Below, piece after piece: positions 16,501 to 24,267 of a stretch of DNA of 43,987 nucleotides. Each line of letters opens with the position of its first letter. Position 1 is the first letter of the stretch. The notes beneath the pieces were generated by a model. The model was not told the DNA's origin. It did not search any database and worked only from the letters and a program-made list of their open reading frames with translations. The DNA is from Nitrospira sp. GTDB lineage: Bacteria > Nitrospirota > Nitrospiria > Nitrospirales > Nitrospiraceae. Location of the stretch: positions 1 through 43,987 of the forward strand of contig JANDJE010000018.1 of NCBI GenBank assembly GCA_024331095.1, in the 5' to 3' direction. Made by a program: the position numbers and the translations under genes.

Positions 16501-17959
16501 GGAAGACGAAACGATATTGGATGCCATCGTTTTAGGCTGGATGGAAAGCGCTGGCCCCACAACCGTAAAGGAGTTGGCCGATCGACTGGGTTTTTCAGTG
16601 GGGCCGGTGGAGCAGGCCATGGTCCGTTTGGAACAGGCCGGGCAGGTGCTCCGCGGATCATTTCGGTCCTCGTCGTCCACCGGTGTCCGAGTTGTCGAAT
16701 GGTGTCATCGTCGTCTCTTGGCTCGCATCCATCGCCTGACGGTAGGGCGACTGCGGCGGGAAATCGAGCCTGTCACGGCGGCGGACTTCATGCGATTCTT
16801 GTTGCGATGGCACCATGTCGTTCCGTCGGCTCGTCTTCATGGCGAATCGGGACTGGCAGAGATTATCGGGCAACTGGCGGGTTTTGAAGCGCCGGCCTCC
16901 GTGTGGGAGTCGCATGTATTGCGCCTGCGACTGGCCCGGTATGAGCCGGAGTGGTTGGATCGACTCTGTTTGAGCGGCTCCGTCGGATGGGGGCGCCTTT
17001 CTCTCCATGACAGACTCTTGTCCGGTCTTGACACGACCATTGCAACTCGGCGAGCTCGTGGCATCGTGTCCACCAGTGCCACACCGATCAGCCTCTTTCC
17101 CCGTGAAGAGAGAGACTGGCTGCGGGCGGCCGTGCGGGGTGTGAGAGATTTGGTAGAGGGGCGCCCCACTAATGGACTCAGTGAGGTAGGCCAAGCCATC
17201 ATGACGGTGCTCCACAAGCAAGGAGCTTGTTTTTTTGCCGACCTGGTTCGGACGACCGGAGCCTTACCCGGCGAGATGGAACAGGGGCTGTGGGAATTGG
17301 TGGCCGCCGGGCTCGTCACGGCCGACGGCTTCGACAACCTGCGTGCCTTGATTGATCCGCACCGGCGACGGGGTGAGGGACGGGCGAGAAGGCATCGTCC
17401 TCGTCACGCAAGCGGGAGGTGGTCTCTGTTGCGATCGCTGTACCCAAGTCCTGTGGCAATCGATGACCAAGGGTCGAGAGACCGATGGGCTGGATTCGCG
17501 GACGAATCATGGCCGGACGCTCAGAAAAGGGCCAGTGTGGTTGAATCCGTCGCCCGCCGGCTGTTACGGCGCTATGGAGTGGTGTTTCGCGATTTGCTGG
17601 CATACGACTCATTGGCGCTCCCGTGGCGCGATTTGCTGGTTCAGTATCGTCGCTTGGAGATGGCGGGAGAGATTCGCGGCGGCAGGTTCGTGACCGGTTT
17701 TGTCGGCGAGCAGTTTGCGTTGCCGGAGGCGGTCGAGAGTTTACGGGCGCTCCGAAAAATGGACGATGACAACGGGCAGACTATCAAACTGTCGGCCTGC
17801 GATCCGCTCAACCTGACAGGGATCGTTCTCCCCGGTCCGCGCGTCCCGGCCCTGACGACGAATTTCGTCATTCTGCGAAACGGTATCGTCGAGCAGGTTC
17901 TTGTCGGACGAGAGAGGCACCGGTCAAGCATCCGACAAGCGGAAGTGTTGACGGCCTAA
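13541..17959 (+). CDS. lhr: Lhr-type ATP-dependent helicase
   Basis: A very large superfamily 2 helicase (1472 residues; E. coli Lhr has about 1540). Two RecA-like domains come first: a Q-motif-like start, Walker A A-P-T-G-S-G-K-T at 42-49, D-E-I-H near 169, S-A-T near 207 and a motif VI Q-R-I-G-R-A-G-H. A winged helix and beta-barrel follow, then the long Lhr C-terminal region with P-T-G/N-G-V-R and F-V-T-G-F-V-G-E-Q-F-A-L-P near the end. Lhr proteins are 3'-5' translocases acting on DNA or RNA:DNA and linked to DNA repair. The start at 13541 fits the predicted transcription start; 13532 adds three residues. The last 4 bases overlap the stop of the convergent Usp gene. Confidence 0.95.
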   Translation: MSLSQFHPLIANWFVSRIGEPTDVQCKAWPVIRSGSDVLIAAPTGSGKTLAAFLSCLDRLFQQALARELEDLTQVLYISPLKALSNDVQKNLHKPLAEIGQAALQEGLLMPDLRVLVRTGDTPVTDRQRMLKRPPHILVTTPESLFILLTAEKSRAMLRTVRAVIVDEIHAVAPTKRGAHLALSLERLEDLTGIKPQRIGLSATQRPIELVARFLVGCRSEEGVQELPCTIIDVGHRRELDLAVEVPKDELSAVATNAIWADVYDRIADLVRRHRSTLVFVNTRRLAERVAHALEERLADLGPDVVAAHHGSLSRAIRLRAEEQLKAGKTRVVIATASLELGIDVGTVDLVCQIGSPRAISTCLQRIGRAGHWIKAVPKGRLFALTRDDLLECAALVRAIRQGLLDRIEIPDAPLDILAQQIVASVSTGPWSEEKLFTLCCRAYPYRNLTRSDFDQVVRMLTDGIATKRGRGQAYLFHDRINGRLKARRGARLAAITSGGAIPETATYQVVAEPDGTVVGSVDEDFAVESLAGDIMLLGNTSWRIKGIEAGKVRVEDAQGAPPTIPFWRGEAPSRTAELSAAVSELRQDLETRLVEQRAPESGNREGKRSAEGARSFNAAPVTLQWLKQECGLDARGAQQVIEYLLAGQAVLGTVPTQETVVAERFFDESGGMQLVIHAPFGGRINRAWGLALRKRFCLTFDFELQAAATDNGIVISLGERHSFPLESVFGYIHSSSVRDVLIPSLLPSPLFMTRWRWTIGRSLALLRFAQGKKVPPHIQRMKAEDLLAAVFPDALACQDNMVGERTRQIPDHPLVRETFKDCLMDAMDLEGLRTILQRIERGTIRCVAVDTPVPSPFSHEILNANPYAFLDDAPLEERRARAVELRRTLPPDLAGAIGALDPSAIERVMQESWPVVRDEDELHDALLTLVWLPEPIPAEWMPYVSGLLTACRIVRLSPPASSVVLSGVTGWVAAENRDRIDRWLAGEDETILDAIVLGWMESAGPTTVKELADRLGFSVGPVEQAMVRLEQAGQVLRGSFRSSSSTGVRVVEWCHRRLLARIHRLTVGRLRREIEPVTAADFMRFLLRWHHVVPSARLHGESGLAEIIGQLAGFEAPASVWESHVLRLRLARYEPEWLDRLCLSGSVGWGRLSLHDRLLSGLDTTIATRRARGIVSTSATPISLFPREERDWLRAAVRGVRDLVEGRPTNGLSEVGQAIMTVLHKQGACFFADLVRTTGALPGEMEQGLWELVAAGLVTADGFDNLRALIDPHRRRGEGRARRHRPRHASGRWSLLRSLYPSPVAIDDQGSRDRWAGFADESWPDAQKRASVVESVARRLLRRYGVVFRDLLAYDSLALPWRDLLVQYRRLEMAGEIRGGRFVTGFVGEQFALPEAVESLRALRKMDDDNGQTIKLSACDPLNLTGIVLPGPRVPALTTNFVILRNGIVEQVLVGRERHRSSIRQAEVLTA

Positions 17960-18819
17960 CGATCGGCCGGAATCGCCAGCAGAGGACAACGGGCTCCTCT
18001 CAAAACCCGTTCCGTTGTGCTCCCACGCATCATGTCGAGCAAGGAATCGTGTCCGCTCGTCACCATGACGATCAAATCCACGTCGAAGTCTTCCCCCATT
18101 CCCAGGATTACATCCACGATGTCTCCGTGGCAAATCATGGAGCGCCACACGAGCCCCTTCCGCATCGGGTAGGTGAGGGGCGGCGCCGTCTCGGGCCTCC
18201 CGACGTGGATGAGGAGCCCTGTTATCCGCTCACACCCCAACAAGTCGGCCAACTGCGCTGTGAGATCGACGGCTGCCTGGGGATTGGGTTGTTCATGGAC
18301 CGGGATCAAGACGCGGCGAAGTGAAACGGTTCCCGTTTCTTTGGAGACGAATCCTTCGACGTGCGCCGGCACGAACAGGGTCGGGACGCGGCTCTCGCGC
18401 GCGACCGGTTCGGCCACCGTCCGATGTTGCCAGCGATCAAGACCGTCATATTGATGCGTCGTCATGACGAGCAGGTCGGCCAGATTGTCGGATAAATGCC
18501 GCAGCAGGGCTTCGGTCGGGTTTTTAGCGACGGCGCGGACTTTTCTCACGGTCAGTCCCGATGACCCCATGTCCTCTTCGCCGGCATTGGGCGGTAGCAC
18601 CTTCCATCGTTTCAGGATCGGGCTGATCCGAGGAAAGTCCTCGAAATCCTCGCGGGTCGCGTCCGGATCGACGTGCATGACGGATAATTCGGCCCTTGCC
18701 GCGAGCGCAAGTTTCACGGCATGCAACAGGGCGGTGTGGCTGTCGATGGAAAAGTCCGTCGGATGAAAAATCCGCCGAAACGACGTCGTTGCTTGGTCAG
18801 GAACGGATGAATCGGTCAT
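17956..18819 (-). CDS. Universal stress protein with two Usp domains
   Basis: A 287-residue cytoplasmic protein made of two UspA-like halves (about 14-150 and 163-287). The second half keeps a nucleotide-loop-like motif R-G-S-T-T-E-R-V-L-R-G-A-R-C-P, as in ATP-binding Usps. The first half has H-R-T-V-A-E-P-V-A-R-E-S-R-V-P at the same place, without the glycines, so it probably does not bind ATP. Usps are stress or redox modulators without one fixed reaction. AAAGG lies 7 bases before the ATG. It overlaps the convergent lhr by 4 bases and is followed by no co-directional gene, so it is probably monocistronic. Confidence 0.9.
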   Translation of the reverse strand: MTDSSVPDQATTSFRRIFHPTDFSIDSHTALLHAVKLALAARAELSVMHVDPDATREDFEDFPRISPILKRWKVLPPNAGEEDMGSSGLTVRKVRAVAKNPTEALLRHLSDNLADLLVMTTHQYDGLDRWQHRTVAEPVARESRVPTLFVPAHVEGFVSKETGTVSLRRVLIPVHEQPNPQAAVDLTAQLADLLGCERITGLLIHVGRPETAPPLTYPMRKGLVWRSMICHGDIVDVILGMGEDFDVDLIVMVTSGHDSLLDMMRGSTTERVLRGARCPLLAIPADR

Positions 18820-18964
18820 TGGGAACCTTTCTGTCGGCGTTGACTACGAGGGCTTCGTGGTTTCTCTCGGACTGGCCCATTGTGGAAGAGCCGCCCGGTT
18901 GTTGCAAGATAATCTCGCAGGGCGATGTTATGACAGAGCTTGAATCGGAGACTCGAACAGGGCT

Positions 18965-18979
18965 GGCTCTACGAGAGCC
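18965..18979 (-). terminator. Small hairpin just after the adhesin-E-like gene
   Basis: A perfect 6-bp stem (GGCTCT, 3-base loop, AGAGCC) begins directly after the stop at 18980 on the minus strand. No T-tract follows, so it is at best a weak or Rho-assisted terminator or an mRNA 3'-end stabiliser. Confidence 0.3.
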
Positions 18980-19399
18980 TTACTGTGAGGCACCTTGTCC
19001 GCACACCAGCATCCAGATTCCCTCGTTCACGCTGTCGGGCTCTACCGGACGCCACGGTCCTTCTTGTTCGCCCCAGGCCATGCGTTCGCCCGTCCCCCTG
19101 CGCCCATAATAATCCGCAAACGCCGTCAGCCGTATCAGTTTGTTCGGACAGTCCACTTGTTTTCGCGCGATGGTCGAATAAAATCTGGTCGGCGAGCGGC
19201 CACCCTGCATCACGGCCCAGTCAATCAACACGGAAACGGTCCCGAGCCCATCTTCTTGCTGGATCGAGTCACGGTCGACAAAGACCATCCGAAATCCCGG
19301 CTCTTGATACCGATCATCCAGCAACGTCCATTCCGCGCGGGCCGGCTCACCGGCCAGAACTATTGCCGCGAGCCCGATCACCGGCATGATACCAGCCAT
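18980..19399 (-). CDS. Exported surface-adhesin E family protein
   Basis: A 139-residue protein with a signal peptide (M-A-G-I-M-P-V-I-G-L-A-A-I-V-L-A, cleavage near A-R-A/E-W). The mature part follows the adhesin-E-like pattern: E-W-T-L at the start, a Val-Asp-Arg-Asp-Ser-Ile strand, I-A-R-K-Q-V-D-C, an L-T-A-F-A-D-Y-Y strand, W-R-P-V-E-P-D-S-V-N-E-G-I-W and a final V-C-G. The two Cys can form one disulfide. In most genomes this family is uncharacterised; the adhesin name comes from a Haemophilus member. TGAGG lies 6 bases before ATG 19399 and overlaps the stop codon of the upstream radical SAM gene, so the two are translationally coupled. ATG 19402 is an alternative start. Confidence 0.78.
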   Translation of the reverse strand: MAGIMPVIGLAAIVLAGEPARAEWTLLDDRYQEPGFRMVFVDRDSIQQEDGLGTVSVLIDWAVMQGGRSPTRFYSTIARKQVDCPNKLIRLTAFADYYGRRGTGERMAWGEQEGPWRPVEPDSVNEGIWMLVCGQGASQ

Positions 19400-19407
19400 C
19401 ATGTGCC

Positions 19408-20877
19408 TCAGTTGATGCGCGGTTTGGGTTGAATCTTGGCCCGCAGTCGATCCCATTGATCCGTGACAAAACTGAATCGGCCCTTGGCCGGATAGGGAAA
19501 CCGAAACGCCACCGGTTCTTCCTGCGGCGGGAGGTGGTTCATGTCCCGATACACGTTGACCGGCGCTGAGTCCGCCGCGAGGTGGAACATGGAACGGTAG
19601 CCCAATCCGCAGCCGGTGATGTTCAACAACTCATGCGCGCCGTTTTGCTTGGCTCGCTCAATCGCCCGTTGCGCAATAGAGCGGTAGGAATAGAACTGTC
19701 CCTTGGCCCATTTGTGCCCCCAGTACAACTGTTCGACGGTCATCTTGGCCGGCTTATAGACGACGTGCTCGCCTGTGTACATCGTCCAGTTTTCAGTCAA
19801 GATGCGGCCGGCCGCCTTAAGTTCCGCGAACTGTCTGGTGCCGGGATAGGGAGTCATGATGCGCCAGAGGGCTCCGGCCAGGCCCATGCGGGTGGCCCAT
19901 TCGGCGGTCCGTTCGAAATCGTACACGTCTTCATGGTCCAGGCCGCAGATGAAGCCCGCGTGAATATCGATGCCGTGGTCATGGATGCGACGGATCATGT
20001 CTTCGTACAGTTTCGCCGAATTTTGTTTATTGACCGATTTCAACGAGTCCTGATTGATCGATTCCAACCCCATGAACATCGCCGAACAGCCGGCTTCCTT
20101 GAGCGTTTTGAGCAGTTCGGGATGGTGCGCGATATAGGTCGCGCTCATTTGGCTCATCCATTTTTTCCCCAGCGGCTTTAAGGCCGCGCAGAGGTCTCTC
20201 GTATAGACCGGATCGGAGAGCAGATCGTCGTCCCAGAACATCACCATCGGTCCGGACATTTGCTCGACCAGCTTGACCACGTCGGTCGGGGGTTTTTTGC
20301 GAAAGCCGTACTGCCCTCCTCCGAGCGCCAAGTGAATCGAACAAAATGAGCAGCGATAGTTGCAGCCTCGTGTGGCGGTCAAGGCGTGCCGAAACATGTA
20401 GCCTTGGGGCAAGAGATCCCATCGAGGCGGTCGTTCGTCCCACTGCTCGACCATGTAGGGCATGGTGTAACGGGGCTGAAGCGCGCCGTTCTTGAAGTCC
20501 GCGAGCAGCCTCGGTACCGTCAATTCGCCTTCGCCGATCACGATGGCGTCGGCGTGTCGCTGCGCCTCGTCGGGCAAGGTGGAGGGGTGAATGCCGCCGA
20601 GCACCACCTTGGCGCCGCGCTCGCGGAACAGCCGGGCGACCTCATAGGATCGAACGGCCACGACCGTCGTGACGGTGATAAAGACCAGATCGTACTCGCG
20701 GGTAAAATCGATGGGGCCGACCAACTCGTCCTGGATCTCGATGTCCCATTCGTCTTCGGGGATCAAGGCGGCCAGGGTGGGGAGATTCAGATTGGGCGTG
20801 CGAAAGAGTTTCCAAACCGAATCCCACTTTTGGTCTTCGGGGTGGGGAATGATCAGGCCGATTTTATGGCGTCCCAT
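19408..20877 (-). CDS. B12-binding-domain radical SAM protein
   Basis: A 489-residue enzyme. Residues about 1-140 form a cobalamin-binding-like Rossmann domain (L-I-I-P-H-P, L-G-G-I-H-P-S-T, I-G-E-G-E). The radical SAM core follows, with the [4Fe-4S] ligands Cys172, Cys176 and Cys179 in R-G-C-N-Y-R-C-S-F-C. The later D-D-D-L-L-S-D, F-M-G-L-E-S-I-N and H-A-G-F-I-C-G-L are typical of the Elp3/MiaB-like core. The domain order matches B12-dependent methylases and cyclases of lipids and natural products, and hopanoid-modifying enzymes belong here; the substrate cannot be read from sequence. The start is set by AAGGAGG at 20884-20890, 6 bases before ATG 20877; the open frame to 20994 is not supported. 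Confidence 0.9.
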   Translation of the reverse strand: MGRHKIGLIIPHPEDQKWDSVWKLFRTPNLNLPTLAALIPEDEWDIEIQDELVGPIDFTREYDLVFITVTTVVAVRSYEVARLFRERGAKVVLGGIHPSTLPDEAQRHADAIVIGEGELTVPRLLADFKNGALQPRYTMPYMVEQWDERPPRWDLLPQGYMFRHALTATRGCNYRCSFCSIHLALGGGQYGFRKKPPTDVVKLVEQMSGPMVMFWDDDLLSDPVYTRDLCAALKPLGKKWMSQMSATYIAHHPELLKTLKEAGCSAMFMGLESINQDSLKSVNKQNSAKLYEDMIRRIHDHGIDIHAGFICGLDHEDVYDFERTAEWATRMGLAGALWRIMTPYPGTRQFAELKAAGRILTENWTMYTGEHVVYKPAKMTVEQLYWGHKWAKGQFYSYRSIAQRAIERAKQNGAHELLNITGCGLGYRSMFHLAADSAPVNVYRDMNHLPPQEEPVAFRFPYPAKGRFSFVTDQWDRLRAKIQPKPRIN

Positions 20878-21269
20878 ACGTTCCCTCCTTGCGACGTTAT
20901 GATATGGCGATGGACTGATGGTATGCCGATCCGGTTCTCCTATCGATTCCGTTCGTGTCGGTGAAACGGCTTTCTCTTGCCGAATCATTGTCACATTGAT
21001 CGTTCTGCCGTCCGAAGGCTGCGATCACGCGACGACATTCACTGAGCCGAGCCAGGAAACTGATCACGTGGAACGAATCTTCGGGGAGAGGCCGATGGGT
21101 CGGAGCGGAACAGGCGGCTTGCCGTTGTGAGCGGCGGAAGAAAGAACGATGGAGTGACCGATGGGCAGGAAGCGGCATCAGGCACCACTCGGATGTGGCG
21201 GCACGATACCCTTCTCTCAAAGCAAGATCAAGGGGTAAATAACGGCAACGGCGCAGAAAAAGAATGTGG
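20878..21269 (+). other. Intergenic region upstream of the radical SAM operon
   Basis: This 392-base gap holds the Shine-Dalgarno site and presumably the promoter of the minus-strand radical SAM gene, and at its other end the 3' side of pyruvate kinase. Short frames inside (for example 20918-21130) show no recognisable protein features. I see no convincing terminator hairpin with a T-tract after pyk. Confidence 0.4.
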
Positions 21270-22721
21270 CTATCGAACCTCGTGCAGTTTCATCAGGTTG
21301 GTGCCGCCCGGCTGTCCGACCTGGGTGCCGGAGAGGATAACGATCTTTTCTCCGCCCTTGACCAGCCCTTCGGCTTTTAATCTCCGTTCCGCCTCCTCCA
21401 CGCGATCGTCGGTGTGTTCGATCTGCGGGATCAGAGAGGGACGCACGCCCCAGTAGAGAGCCATCCGTTGTCGGACGGATTCGTAGGGCGTGAAAGCGAT
21501 GATGGGTGAGGCCGGCCGTTGTTTCGAAATCAATCGTGCCGTCGAGCCCCCTTCGCTGAAAACGACGATCGCGTCGGCGGCAACGGCCTGAGCCGCGAAA
21601 TAGGCGGCGGTGCAGATTGCGTCGGGAAACGGCATGGACTCAACGTCCGTTTGGCGCCTGAACCGGGGCATTGAGCCGGCTTCTTGCTCGGCCGCTCGGA
21701 TGATGCGGTCCATGACCTGTACTGTTTCGAGGGGATACCTTCCGACGGCCGTTTCGGCGGACAACATCACCGCGTCCGTGCCGTCGAAAACGGCGTTCGC
21801 CACGTCCGATGCTTCGGCCCTGGTGGGATGAGGAGACTGGGTCATCGATTCCAACATCTGGGTCGCCGTGATGACCAGACGGCGGCGGCGGTTGGCTTCC
21901 ATAATGATCCGTTTCTGCAGAATCGGCACGGCCTCCGGTCCCATCTCGACGCCGAGATCGCCGCGCGCGATCATGACGCCGTCCGCTTCGTCCAGCAGCG
22001 CATCCAACGCAGCGACGGCCTCCGCCCGCTCGATCTTGGCGATGATCGGTTGATCGCCGCCGCATTCGGCGATGAACCGGCGGGCGGTCCTGATATCTTC
22101 CGGACCTCGAACGAAAGACAGGGCGACGTAGTCCACGCCACGGACGATTCCGAATCGCAAGTCTTCCCGATCCTTGTCGGTGAGCGTCAGGACGCTCACG
22201 TCGGTGCCGGGAAGGTTGATACCTTTGTGAGACAAAATCGTGCCGCCTGTTACGACGGTACAATCAACGTGGGAGTCGGCGACGCGATCGGCGAGCAGTT
22301 CGATGAGTCCGTCGTTGATCAGAATCCTTGTGCCAGGCTTGAGGTCGCGCGTGAGGGAGGGATACAGGATCGGAATATCCGGCAGGGATGAATGAGTGAA
22401 GGGAGAAAGCGATGGCGGTTGGTCTGATGATAGTGAGACCGGCCGTATTCTGACGGATTGGCCGGAACGGACCGCGATTCCGCCGTCGGGAACCACTCCG
22501 ATTCGTATGCGAGGGCCTTGCACGTCTTGAATGATCGCGACGGCGACTTTTCTTCGCGCCGCGGCTTGCCGAATGGCGGTAATGGCGGCGGCGTGCGCTT
22601 CATGGGTGCCGTGGGAAAAATTGAGCCGGGCCGCGTCCATGCCGCTTTCGATCAGCCGATCCAATATGGTCGGCGAAACGGTGGCCGGGCCGATGGTGCA
22701 GACGATTTTGGCTTTTCGCAT
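21270..22721 (-). CDS. pyk: Pyruvate kinase
   Basis: A 483-residue cytoplasmic enzyme converting phosphoenolpyruvate and ADP to pyruvate and ATP in lower glycolysis. Family landmarks in order: K-I-V-C-T-I-G-P-A at the start, A-A-R-L-N-F-S-H-G (substrate/metal site), a B domain inserted after about residue 70, K-I-E-R-A-E-A near 230 (catalytic Lys), M-I-A-R-G-D-L-G-V-E, M-E-A-N-R-R and D-A-V-M-L-S-A-E-T-A-V-G-R-Y-P. The C-terminal allosteric domain is complete. AAAGGG lies 5 bases before ATG 22721. The gene lies 107 bases downstream of the dioxygenase operon on the same strand. That gap carries an inverted repeat GAGTC/GACTC, so pyk may be read separately. Confidence 0.96.
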   Translation of the reverse strand: MRKAKIVCTIGPATVSPTILDRLIESGMDAARLNFSHGTHEAHAAAITAIRQAAARRKVAVAIIQDVQGPRIRIGVVPDGGIAVRSGQSVRIRPVSLSSDQPPSLSPFTHSSLPDIPILYPSLTRDLKPGTRILINDGLIELLADRVADSHVDCTVVTGGTILSHKGINLPGTDVSVLTLTDKDREDLRFGIVRGVDYVALSFVRGPEDIRTARRFIAECGGDQPIIAKIERAEAVAALDALLDEADGVMIARGDLGVEMGPEAVPILQKRIIMEANRRRRLVITATQMLESMTQSPHPTRAEASDVANAVFDGTDAVMLSAETAVGRYPLETVQVMDRIIRAAEQEAGSMPRFRRQTDVESMPFPDAICTAAYFAAQAVAADAIVVFSEGGSTARLISKQRPASPIIAFTPYESVRQRMALYWGVRPSLIPQIEHTDDRVEEAERRLKAEGLVKGGEKIVILSGTQVGQPGGTNLMKLHEVR

Positions 22722-22828
22722 AAGGCCCTTTCCATCGGAGTCTTAGCGGACTCGATTTATTGATGGTCGATTCACGGTGCGTGCTCGGCCCGATTCAAGA
22801 ACGGCTTAGTATGGCCGCGGCGTCCCGT

Positions 22829-23563
22829 TCAGGCAAGACGGAGCCCGAAGGTGAACGTAGCCGCGTACCCGTCCTCCATCGGCGTCGGGTCGAGCAGGAG
22901 ACGGTCTCCGCCCTGGCGGAAGATCCAGTCCTGCCGATTGCGGGTGGTGCGAGCCCCTCGCAAGGCATAGGGCGGCTGCGAGAGGACGTGATTCGTCAAC
23001 TCGTCGTCGAAATAGAGCTGCGACGTGAAATCGAAACTTCGACGCCCAATGGGAGCCGTCCGAATCTTGACGTGAATGTGCACCGTTCGTCCGGGGTACC
23101 AGCCGGGATAGATCGTGATGAATCGAGCTGCGCCGTCGGCATCGGTCGTTTGATAGCCGCGGAGGAATTTCCGGCCGATGGTGTTGAACCACGGATCTCT
23201 GACGTCGGAGTAGAATCCCATGGCGTCGCACTGCCAGATGTCGACAACGGCTCCGGTCAGAGGCCGGCAGCCGGCGGCGGAGACGCCCATGGCCCGAATG
23301 ATCAGCCGCAAAGGGATTCCCGGTGTGACCTGTCCCGTCGAGGGATCGGAGCGGATGTCGGAACGGTTCAACCGTTCATCGACGAAATAGGGACCTTCCG
23401 TCTGCTGAGGGAGAACAAGGCAGAAAGGCTCCGTGCTCTCGGCCGCCGCTCGTCGGGGAACGAAAGCCTGTTTCATCAACCATGCCGCGCCGGCAATACC
23501 AAATCCGGTTAGAACGTCACGGCGGGACAGGAGGAGTCTTCCGCAATCTCGGTGATGCGTCAC
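22829..23563 (-). CDS. Tat-exported intradiol ring-cleavage dioxygenase (protocatechuate 3,4-dioxygenase-like)
   Basis: A 244-residue protein. Residues 1-42 form a Tat-type signal with S-R-R-D-V-L (13-18) before a hydrophobic stretch and R-A-A-A. The mature part is the intradiol beta-sandwich: L-P-Q-Q-T-E-G-P-Y-F, V-V-D-I-W-Q-C-D-A-x-G-x-Y (Tyr118), then Tyr156 in P-G-W-Y-P-G-R-T and His162/His164 in V-H-I-H-V-K, giving the two Tyr and two His that hold non-haem Fe(III). Export is unusual for catechol dioxygenases but known for this 'twin-arginine' subgroup; the substrate is unknown. The start is GTG 23563, 5 bases after the Slp stop, with AAGG overlapping that stop. It is the last gene of a three-gene envelope operon. 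Confidence 0.87.
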   Translation of the reverse strand: MTHHRDCGRLLLSRRDVLTGFGIAGAAWLMKQAFVPRRAAAESTEPFCLVLPQQTEGPYFVDERLNRSDIRSDPSTGQVTPGIPLRLIIRAMGVSAAGCRPLTGAVVDIWQCDAMGFYSDVRDPWFNTIGRKFLRGYQTTDADGAARFITIYPGWYPGRTVHIHVKIRTAPIGRRSFDFTSQLYFDDELTNHVLSQPPYALRGARTTRNRQDWIFRQGGDRLLLDPTPMEDGYAATFTFGLRLA

Positions 23564-23568
23564 GTCAC

Positions 23569-24252
23569 TTACCTTCGTTTGAATCTTGGTGGAATACCGG
23601 AAGGGGGAGGAGAGGGAGGCGGCCTCGGCGCGGGACGGGGCTGAACGATAAAAGGGTAGGGTCTTGTCCAGAAAGGATAGTACCCATACGGAACGCCCCA
23701 GTAGCCGAAGGGAGGATAGTAATAGGGGCCATAAAACGCGGCGGGGGCGGTTTCGGCATCTTCCAGGTCCACCGTATTCCAGTCGATCAGATGTTTGATG
23801 GCTAGAACGGGGTATGGATACTCGGCTTCATCCAGTCGCCGCGTGATGGAACCTTGCACGGTCCCGATGACGGTCACTGGCGTGCCGGGAGGCACAGTAG
23901 CCGGGTCGAGAAATTCTTCACGGACTGCGAGGAACCGTCCTTCTGACCGAAGACGATCTTTGGTCGAAATCCGGCCCTCTTTTCTCGGTAATTGCAGGAT
24001 TTCAATCTCCGTTCGTTCCGACGTTCGTTTGGCCGCTAAGACGATGCCGCCCAGGCTGACGGTTCGTCCAAGATAGGAATCGGTGTCGGCCAGAAGCTCG
24101 GCGAACGTCACGGTGGTGTCGATCTCCCTTTGTAATTCAAGCGGGATACCGAGCGGGCCTGTCTCACGCTGAACTTGATGCAGCGATTCCGCGCAGGCGG
24201 ACAAGATGAGGACCCCGCCGAAAAAAGCGACGATCGAAACCGCGCGCGCCAT
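23569..24252 (-). CDS. Slp family outer-membrane lipoprotein
   Basis: A 227-residue lipoprotein with a lipobox L-S-A-C at Cys20. The Slp-family core runs from about 45 to 165: L-G-R-T-V-S-L-G-G-I-V, T-E-I-E-I-L-Q-L-P, S-E-G-R-F-L-A, F-L-D-P-A-T and P-V-T-V-I-G-T-V-Q-G, then the E-Y-x-Y-P-V motif. From about 175 it ends in a Tyr/Pro/Gly-rich and then Pro/Arg-rich tail longer than in E. coli Slp. Slp proteins are stress- or starvation-induced outer-membrane lipoproteins of unclear action. GGAG lies about 8 bases before the ATG; the upstream barrel gene stops 15 bases away and the dioxygenase gene follows after 5 bases. Confidence 0.87.
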   Translation of the reverse strand: MARAVSIVAFFGGVLILSACAESLHQVQRETGPLGIPLELQREIDTTVTFAELLADTDSYLGRTVSLGGIVLAAKRTSERTEIEILQLPRKEGRISTKDRLRSEGRFLAVREEFLDPATVPPGTPVTVIGTVQGSITRRLDEAEYPYPVLAIKHLIDWNTVDLEDAETAPAAFYGPYYYPPFGYWGVPYGYYPFWTRPYPFIVQPRPAPRPPPSPPPSGIPPRFKRR

Positions 24253-24267
24253 GAAGATGCTCCGTTT

